Of a stretch of DNA of 64,000 nt, positions 56,601-64,000 are shown in pieces. Position 1 is the first letter of the stretch. The number at the start of each line of letters is the position of its first letter. Origin of the DNA: Gelatoporia subvermispora B (lineage: Eukaryota; Basidiomycota; Agaricomycetes; Polyporales; Gelatoporiaceae); assembly GCA_000320605.2 (NCBI GenBank), contig KB445808.1, positions 124,001 to 188,000 on the forward strand, read 5' to 3'. Both the position numbers and the translations under genes were made by a program. Under the pieces are notes generated by a model, which saw only the letters and a list, made by a program, of their open reading frames with translations, made no database searches and was not told the origin of the DNA.

Positions 56601-58886
56601 CTACGACGGACATCTCAGTACCGTTGCGTCCGTAGTAAGCAATGGATCAATCGACCTACATATGGTGCACTTTCTATCGTCCTCCATCATGGATATCCTC
56701 AGAATGTCTGGTGACGGTATGATATGCAGCTTGATGCTGTCAGATTCTACAATACCATCGGGGAGAATTCGGTACAGGTAGGAGCCGGTTTGTGCATTCA
56801 AGATGAGTATTTCTTTGGTGACGTCAAAGCCGACTATCCACTTCTGGTCAAACGAAACGGCGATCGAGGTCAACATAGGTCCATCCTAGTAAGTGCAGTA
56901 GCTGTCAGCGTCATGAACGTACTGATGAGTGCATCAGACTTACAGTCGACCATAGCGGCGAAGGTGGTATGCTCGTAGCGGTCTCTGGGTGTCCGCGAGT
57001 GAGAACATCGGTGACGTCCCACCGGCCCATTCCTCCCGCAGCGCGATTGCTGACGAAGTACGACCCATCCGGAGCGAATGCGATGACTTTCGTATCAGAT
57101 GAAACGTCCAAGTCGTTGAAGTCGCTCCATCCTATTGTGCCATTTTCCACATCGCAAATGAATAACTTGCCACAGTCATCGCACGCCCAAGCGACCCGGC
57201 AGTCACCGCCTGCGATCCATATGGTATCGGGGTGATGATCGTCGTCGCCTGAGCAGTATCTGACCATGTTTGTGAGCCGCACTGTGAAGTGTTAATTTTG
57301 AAAACATTAACTAGTATCAGGCACTTACGATCGCCCTTGACGGCTCCAGTTCCTAGATCCCACAGCCTCACACGGCCACCTGAGCGTTGCCCAACGTATG
57401 TCGAATTGGACGACCATATGATGTCGCCTGTACCACTCTCCGCACCGAGCGTGAACTCAAGACGTTGATCTCGGATATTCCAGATCTGAGAAATCGTCAG
57501 TGCATGAAGCATATGGGAGAAATGGAACATACCTCTACGGCTGCATGGTCATCAACGGCCACAGCAGCTGCTACAAACTTTCCATCTGGACTAGGCATGA
57601 AGCTGCGGCAATTGGGGATTGCACTGCGCAGCCAAGCCATTCAGCTGAATATACTCTATATCAGCGGCTTCGAGGGGACATACAAGGTGCTCTGTAGGCC
57701 ATGAACTCTCGACACTGATAGTAAGACAGGTGACGGGTCTTCACGCCGCTGGTACAAATGTTCGGCATCCGGTGCAAGAGCGCTTATGACGTCCGAAGAC
57801 GAGCTGTCTCTTATTGCGACGACGATATCGCATCGCAGATGTAGATTCCTTTGTGTGTAGCTCCACTGTGCGTCGTTCGCGACATGGATGACGTGCGATT
57901 GGCAACGCGTGTCCTTCAACAATTCCGACGCATGCGCTGTTGGTGCAAGCACAGTTCAGAATCCGTTCACACGTGAAGGAGTGAGTGACGAACATATCAT
58001 AGGTGAGTGCCCGAGGTGCCAAAGACGTCCCCGAGCCTTCATATTTGTCACAAGCTGGGGTAGCTCCGACTCCCATGCAGTATTCCTGGAAACCTGTTCG
58101 GATTGGGCGAGAACCAACTCAAAGATCTCGAGAGTTTCAAGCAAACTGGAGCGGGAGATTGACCTGATAAATGATCGTATATTGCTTGAGGACATGCCCC
58201 GAGCTAAGAGACAACGCAGACGCAGGTTTTTTTGGAAAGGGGTGATGAATGGACTGCGCCCTACGGTGGGTACCGCTCAGTCTCAAGTACATTAAATGTC
58301 GATCAAGTACTCACGCAAGCAGCAAAAGGTCTTTTAGTACAACCTCGTATAAACGGAGATCTTGTAGTTGAAGTAGACAGGCAATAATAATCGGAAATGT
58401 GAATGTTTCAAACTGACAACGGGTGAGGTTGAGGCAGGTGAGACGGAGCCCGTGACAGATTGTCAGTATGAGGAATGCAGGAGGGGCCTGTCTGGTGACA
58501 GATGTGACACTGAGAAATGTTAGATGGTGCAACCGTTCGCCCAGAGTGTCGGTGATGAGGCCTATGAACGAAGGTTCCCCGTCTTCAACCACTCGCAGGG
58601 TAAGGCCGCGTTCAGGCACATCGTGATTGGACAAACGATCACGAATTGCATCGAACTCTCGCCGATTCCGCATGAGCAGCATGTGGCGAAAGTGGTAGCG
58701 ACATCTTGGCAGCCACGCCTTACAAGTCAAGGCGCATCGGGATAGTGCAGGGGCGTCGTTCCATAAGAAGTCAATAATTCTCTCCTCTATCTCGACAGGT
58801 ATGGGCGAGTCTTCGTCCAATTGCGCAGGAACAAAGGGAGTGGTACTTCGTGAAAGCCTAGAGTCGGATTGCAACTGTGTTGACAT
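56601..58886 (-). pseudogene. F-box / beta-propeller protein, copy 2, nearly intact but with two small frame changes
   Basis: Exons: 58886-58315, 58253-57994, 57936-57684, 57624-57533, 57485-57329, 57281-56944, 56885-56601, all GT..AG. Exon 1 encodes an F-box (SPIPVEIEERIIDFLWNDAP, then ALTCKAWLPRCRYHFRHM) and leucine-rich strands. Exon 2 continues with ISRSSLLETLEIFELVLAQ. From exon 4 on come propeller-like blades: SPDGKFVAAAVAVDDHA, IWNIRDQRLEFTLG, VRLWDLGTGAVKGD, IAFAPDGSYFVSN, WDVTDVLTRGH, SIAVSFDQKWIVGFDVTKE. F-box plus propeller suggests an SCF substrate adaptor. Two one-base differences from copy 1 break the frame: an extra base near 57600 in exon 4, and one near 56610 that removes about 20 C-terminal residues. 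If these are sequencing errors the gene is functional. Joining the two halves into one protein rests on splice phases. Confidence 0.7.
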
Positions 58887-59117
58887 TCTGCAAACTGGGC
58901 GATCTTGACAAGTACGAGATAAGACCTGATCGAGAACGATAGCATGCGGCGGGGCCGTGCGAATTGAGAGGGCATCAGCTGATATGGGATCAAAATTTGC
59001 CGGATTTAGTGATAACGGGTGTTGCGTGAAAGCAGCACAAAACTCACTATAAGCCGCTGATTCAAACTTCTCTCACTTTCCGTGCTTGTGAGACAATTTC
59101 CCCAAGTCATATATCAA

Positions 59118-59865
59118 TTATGTAAAGGAAATCCGACACAAATAGGAACAGAAGGATATGCAGGGTGGTGCCAAGGTCAGTCCGGTGCACCGAAGACAGC
59201 CAGATAGACTCATTAACTCTTCATTCACCATTTCCAGCCGCTCCAACAATGTTGGGAGGATCTTGAAGAAGTTCTCAGCATCTACGATAGTCCTCAGCTC
59301 GGGTGGCTCCGAGGGCTTGGATGCTACCCGGATCGAGGCCATTGCCTCTGGTCAGACCAGGAGCTGGTTCATGATCGAAGGTCATCAAGACGTAGTGCTA
59401 GAGACGTTTGTGCGCGACTGCATAACAATAGTTACATGAGTTGATCAAGATACATCACAACGTCTCACACATACCTCCGAAGTAGACATGAACGGCGGCC
59501 ATGATGTAGAGGGTAGAATCCAACGGATCCGGTGCAAGGGCTTTGTCAGGTCTGTCGCTTTCACACAGAATATGTTGTTCTCGTTGAGGCCGACAAGATC
59601 TTAGATAGCACGTGCTCAGGACCGGAAGATGGCGACACTGTACGGCTCCTTTGACACGGGGCTTGTACTATTCTAGCTTGGATGATAACAACTCATGGTG
59701 GGTGCTTCTGCGTGCAACTTGGTAGCGTGGCAGAAATTTCATTGCGGGTCCAGGAGCGCCTCTATGATTCCAGGAGACAGTCGATGCGCTTCCGATCCCG
59801 GTCCTCGCATGCGGCAATGTATTGGATGACGATAAGACTACATAGAGAGTTTCAGCGAGCGGAAA
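59118..59865 (-). pseudogene. Dynamin stalk and effector-domain relic
   Basis: Homologous to the end of the intact dynamin gene (22132-22834). Traces of exon 9 occur at 59865-59480 (QKRIDW-like and CCAAGCTAGAA segments, then ATCATGGCCGC before a GGTATGT donor), and the last exon ends in LERLEMVNEELMSLSG near 59200. Stops and frame changes abound, and no GTPase domain precedes it. It is the outer end of duplication block A. Confidence 0.72.
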
Positions 59866-61039
59866 AATAATCGCGCATTAGCTTTGAACCCACACAATCT
59901 TCAGCTGGAGGTCTCCATGCGCGTACGTAATGGACTGTTTGACGGTCAGTCATTTGACTTATTCCACCAGGCTCTTCTGAACGTTCCGGAGATGTTACTG
60001 AGTATGGACATTCCATTTGCTTATAGTGACCGGGATGACAATACTTCGTGCTGTGGCTGAGATATAGCAAGTTCATGAAGCTTTGCCTTGCCGCGCAATT
60101 CGGCATGCGGGAGACAGATATGCATCATCGACTTCTTCCAGAACGGACAGAGAACATGGTGCCCATTATATCATTTTGTTGGCTAGCTGGCTTAGATAGG
60201 AGTGCAATCATCCGATACCAGGAAGAGTCCACACCAGCTTGAGCAGGACAAAAACTGTGGACGAAGTCGTCCGGAGCGTAAACACCAGAGAATCCTTGAT
60301 TTGTTCAAGATTCAAAGACCATGTATATGGAAATGAGCTGCTCTCACCCAGTCGTCCTAACAAAAGTCTTCAACAACGGTTCTTCCAGAAATTGACATCT
60401 TTTCCAGAGGGTAAAGCGACATTTTCGGAAAGATGAGGTCTGTGACTGAAGTAGAGTAAATGCAATTAAAGTTTCATATTCAAGGCAAGACTTGTTGGGA
60501 TGACCTGGAGACCGGGTGCGACTGACGAGCACCGATTGAGCGCTTGAATTCGCATCCTTGCATTATTTGCACACCAGGACATGCGTTTGTTTGTACAACA
60601 GCGTGAGATGAGACACGAGCTCGCTCTCAAGCTTCGAGCGTCGCCCAGATGATGACATATTATCGAATTTACACCAAAGCTTCACGAAGTCGCCAAACCA
60701 TTGATCATCTTGAAAGCAAAGGAAATGTACTTAGTACTCATTCCTGGTCTCCGATCTTTTCTTCAGCTGATGCAAATTACATTCTTCACCACATCCTGTG
60801 AGCGCTGATGCATTTTCTCGAAGGCTGGTTTGACTCGGGAGACAGAGATCCTGGTGTGATGTGGACAATAGCGACCTGGGTCAAGCGCGTCGACTGATTC
60901 CCTCGAGCTTGGACAGACAAGTTAGCAGCGGGATCGTTTGTTCGCATTAATGCGTAGCGGTGAGTCCGGTAGTGCAGTGCATGTTCTTCTGCGTGTGACT
61001 GATACTTTGGCCTGTACAGTCTGTTCTTCGACCATGTAA
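59866..61039. other. Intergenic between duplication blocks A and B
   Basis: No gene or repeat is recognised. The sequence is comparatively AT-rich with short frames only. It contains the junction between block A copy 2 and block B copy 2. Confidence 0.4.
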
Positions 61040-61065
61040 TACCCGGTGTTACCTCCCGGCTGCCA

Positions 61066-61683
61066 ATGCAAGCCTCGGTTATGCCACCTCTCACCACCAA
61101 TACTCCATTAGTATTTGAGTTCTCCGCGTCGGGATCGGGTATACTCGCATTATCGAGCGGTAGCGGGAGCATCGCAGCGAATCCGTATGGGATTTCGAGT
61201 GTCAGTCCCAGCCCCACAAGCACGATGTCCTTCCCGAGCCCCAGCGGATTCAGCTCATGCGATGCTCGTTCTGTATATCCGCAGTCGTCCACTCAACACT
61301 CGTGCGGTTGACAATTGTCACAGCCTTGCCGTTGCCGACGCAAACCACACAAGCATCATCGGCGTGCAATGTTTGAGCGATCATCCCCAGCGCTGATGCG
61401 CTTGCGCAGAGTTTCTGTACTCTCGCTATCCCGAGGATCACCCTCTTTCCCCGCCCCATTCTCTAATGCCATCTTGTCCTCGGACCAACCAGCTTCGTAG
61501 GGTGCCTCAAGCTCCGCAGGTCAGAGCCGCATGTCGGTGTTGACTGTGAGCGCGACGATGACGACTGGAACGCCTAATATCAGCACGCGCACAAATGCAA
61601 CAGCAGCGGTCTTCGGAGGTCAAGTCGGTTGGACGCCTTGGGCGCAATGGCCATCCTACTCGGTGCGCTCATGGAGCTCTAGT
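61066..61683 (+). pseudogene. CFEM protein, decayed copy
   Basis: Homologous to 33062-32245. The Ser/Gly-rich spacer (SGSGILALSSGSGSIAANP), DNCHSLAVADANH, IIGVQC and the GPI-signal region (TNATAAVFGGQVGWT) can be read, but in different frames. The signal peptide is missing, the third cysteine is His (DANH for DANC), and the second half of the cysteine framework is deleted or shifted. It is not expected to give a folded CFEM module. Confidence 0.75.
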
Positions 61684-63251
61684 CCACGTACTGGTCAGAA
61701 TGTGTCCTACCTTGCAGGTCTATGCGGTACGGTCCACGGAAGAGTCCTAGCAGACACTTTTTGTGATACCAGCACACCCCATGTAACATTATAGCATGGA
61801 CAGTATACATCGCTACCTCATTCTGCACTGCTAGTATATACAATCGTCTTCGTGTTTTGCAACTTTTGCGCGTTGGCGCTCTCGACGTCGCTATGTGTAT
61901 AACTTGTTTCGCTCTTTTGTGCGCTGGCCTTTGGGCCTGCATGGCCTGCGTATGTGAATATACCACTCTCTGCTCTCCGTAGAGTCAATGATCCCACATT
62001 AATCGAATCCTTTCTAACCAGTGTCAACAGTGCCGCGGCAATGCCGCGGATAGCCGTAGGCTGTAGGAGTTTAAAATGGACCGAGCCGAGAGAGTGCTGA
62101 GCCTATCCAGAGCTAGTCATAAGAGTCCGACAGACACTCCGTCTATCTCCGCACAGCCCATGTCATCGGGCTATGAATGCGTTCTCTGGGCCTTCAACTT
62201 GGAAAGTTTATGTCCTCGATTCCCCCCCTTCTCACTTGCTGAATAGTGTCTTGTGCTGTGCGATGCACAGTCCGGAGGTATCCGACGGTAAAGAATACTG
62301 TCAGACGGATTATCTGGATCTGTTATGACCTTGCAGGCATACGAGCAGTAACACTGACGTCGCATCGCCCAATCTCGAAGGCCGCCCTTCCCAGTTTTCC
62401 CAAATTCTGGTGCCTTTTGGCGACTGCAGGCTTTGGTTGCAGTTTCCGAGCAGGTCTCAAACTGTGTGCGATGAGCACGGTATGCTGTGAAGTGCCTTCT
62501 GTCCTCATCGCCCTCTGCTACCGCTACCTCTGCCACCGGTGATGTCCCCAGTCCCTCGAAGTTTTCCATCACCTCTGTCAAGGCTGTATGTGGTTTCGTG
62601 GAGTGCTGTTTACTGGAGGGGTCCTACGTTCTCACATCTTTTGGTCATACGGTCGCGAATGGTCTCTATAGATGGGCGCGACCATTGAAGAAGGGCATGA
62701 CCTGTCTGTGCTTACCCACTTTTGCATGACGTGTTGCACTCTTAATAGAGATAGCGAGTATAGCTGCGCGGAACGCTTCTCTTGGCAGCAGCTTATCTTG
62801 TCTCAGGGTCGATTGCGTTCTGAGTGTATCAGGCACATCTTCCAGAACGGGAGATGAGCTTTCCGCGTTTCACGGCGGTCATCCGACTATATGAGCATTC
62901 AATATCTACTACTCATCGCATAAGCCCCCGTAGATCTTCATTCCGATACATGAACTGTGGGCTCTGATCTCGTCCACACTTCACGTTGGATATCGGCGTC
63001 GCAGTCCTGCATATATCTATTTCTCTCGTGTCTTGGTGTCTCGAACCACTATGCCTTCCACTGCGCTCGAGACAGGTACACGACCCAGTCTTCCCGGGAT
63101 TACCGTACAGAATGGTGCACTCGCGGTGAGGACATTCTATTCTTGGACATAGGACAGGCATAGTATTCTGACGTGGTACCACGTATAGAGTTCATCAGGT
63201 CATCTCCCTCGCGAGAGCCTCCGCAAAGACCAAGATGAACTTCTCAATCAG
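61684..63251. other. Duplicated intergenic DNA upstream of the DUF6535 gene
   Basis: This matches the reverse complement of 30.26-32.2 kb without the MITE. The empty insertion site is near 62031-62060. A minus-strand frame at 62581-62171 (136 codons) has no counterpart in the other copy and is not called. The last 250 bases form the likely promoter and leader of the DUF6535 gene. Confidence 0.5.
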
Positions 63252-64000
63252 ATGAAGCAGAGCAAACTGCAGCAACTGGCTCAAATGCCGCCTGGAGACG
63301 CGAGGACTGAAGAAGCGTGGACCTACCTTGCCGAGCAGCTCCAGCGCGAGGACAAGGACACGGCGGGAGCATGGAAAGAGCAGATCGACTCCTTGTTGAC
63401 CTTTGTGCGTCTATCGTTACACTTGCGCGTTTCCTGTATTTGGCTGACTTGTATCAACAGGCTGGTCTGTTCTCCGCAATCCTCACCTCATTTAACGTCA
63501 ACGTCTACCCGATGCTCGCCTCCCAGGGCTCGAGCGCATCATCCTCGGATAACAATGCATCCAATTCGCCGGCCCCTGGTAACGCTGCAGCTTTCGTCTG
63601 CATCAACACTCTCTGGTTTGCCTCGTTGGTCCTCAGTCTGGCATCGGCGTCGATCGGGATCGCCATCAGACAGTGGATCGCCTACTTTCTCAGCCCCACG
63701 CCCACAGCAGGCAGACATGATACCTATGTGCACTGTCTGCGTTGGGACAAAGGGATGATCGCCTGGCGTGTTCCGGAACTACTTGCGCTCGTCCCAGTCC
63801 TACTTCAGCTCTCCCTTGCGTTGTTCTTCATCGGCCTTGTCATACTCCTCTGGACTCTGAACACTATAGTGGCGATCTTCACCACGACCCTCGTCGGACT
63901 CTCACTGGCGTTCCTGGTTTTCACCACGCTGGCCCCAGTTGTGAAGCCATGCTGCCCTTACAAGTCGCCCCAGGCCTTGCTGTGCCACTCAGCCGTACAG
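63252..64000 (+). CDS. DUF6535 multi-span membrane protein, partial (runs off the window end)
   Basis: Exon 1 (63252-63404) and exon 2 (63461 to beyond 64000) join in phase 0 through a 56-nt intron (GTGCGT..CAACAG). The frame reads AWKEQIDSLLTF, then AGLFSAILTSFNVNVYPML, hallmark motifs of the DUF6535 family. Hydrophobic segments follow at AAFVCINTLWFASLVLSLAS, ELLALVPVLLQLSLALFFIG, LLWTLNTIVAIF and LVGLSLAFLVFTTL, so at least four membrane spans are seen counting the first. The family is common in agaricomycetes and has no established function. About 230 codons are visible without a stop. The ATG chosen is the first after an in-frame upstream stop; the frame is open a little further upstream, so an extra 5' exon is possible. 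The decayed inverted copy is at 29300-30260. Confidence 0.85.

Larger units (their letters stand above)
53430..59865. repeat. Inverted segmental duplication, block A, copy 2
   Basis: Partner of 22132-28000, reversed. The order along the minus strand is dynamin stalk/tail relic, F-box/propeller gene, non-coding piece, unknown piece. It is interrupted by the tandem repeat at 54219-55075, which has no counterpart in copy 1. Confidence 0.8.
61040..64000. repeat. Inverted segmental duplication, block B, copy 2
   Basis: Partner of 29300-33062, reversed: CFEM relic, intergenic DNA lacking the MITE, and the DUF6535 gene cut by the window end. Confidence 0.82.

Noticed and set aside
57533..57624. Exon 4 of the F-box/propeller copy 2 as fully open
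   Set aside because: A base count shows one extra base relative to copy 1, which shifts the frame into a stop; the gene is therefore listed as disrupted.
1..64000. CRISPR arrays, rRNA genes, bacterial-type operons
   Set aside because: No spaced identical repeats, no rRNA signature, and the gene structure is eukaryotic.

Overview
This is fungal DNA. Genes carry many short introns (about 45-75 nt, with a few longer), GT..AG junctions and pyrimidine/branch-point acceptors. The gene families are HET-domain, F-box, DUF6535, CFEM, TEA/ATTS, Mx-like dynamin and Utp20. DUF6535 proteins and the F-box family seen here point to an agaricomycete basidiomycete, probably a polypore; the order is inference.

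Layout. 1-2047 (-): the N-terminal part of the ribosome-biogenesis factor Utp20, leaving the window at base 1. 2571-3200: a diverged inverted repeat. 4406-5184 (+): a small single-pass membrane protein. 7183-9948 (+): dynamin-like GTPase copy 1, complete except for one in-frame TAG. 10555-14411 (-): an eight-exon HET-domain gene. 15447-15955: a scrambled dynamin tail relic. 16890-18787 (-): an F-box gene carrying frameshifts and an 85-bp palindromic insertion. 20012-22834 (+): an intact 767-aa dynamin-like GTPase. 23149-25507 (+): an F-box/beta-propeller pseudogene. 29.3-33.1 kb: a DUF6535 relic, a TA-flanked MITE and an intact CFEM gene (-). 33-45.6 kb: gene-poor. 45633-47531 (-): a six-exon TEA/ATTS transcription factor, with about 6 kb of very GC-rich, apparently non-coding DNA upstream. 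53.4-64 kb: a second, inverted copy of the accessory genes, ending in a DUF6535 gene cut by the window edge.

The main structural result is that accessory DNA at about 22.1-33.1 kb recurs in inverted orientation at about 53.4-64 kb as two blocks (dynamin tail / F-box-propeller / unknown; and DUF6535 / CFEM). The two blocks are permuted relative to each other, as if the copies came from an older tandem array. The copies have decayed differently: copy 1 of the F-box gene by stop codons, copy 2 by small indels; CFEM is intact in copy 1 and ruined in copy 2, DUF6535 the reverse. A MITE in one copy is absent from the matching site in the other.

Biologically, the island joins Mx-like dynamins, a large HET protein and F-box adaptors. 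These families expand in fungal non-self recognition regions, so an immunity or incompatibility role is a reasonable hypothesis. Nothing in the sequence proves it. Exon joins were made by eye from splice signals, reading phase and paralogue comparison; no alignment or database search was run.
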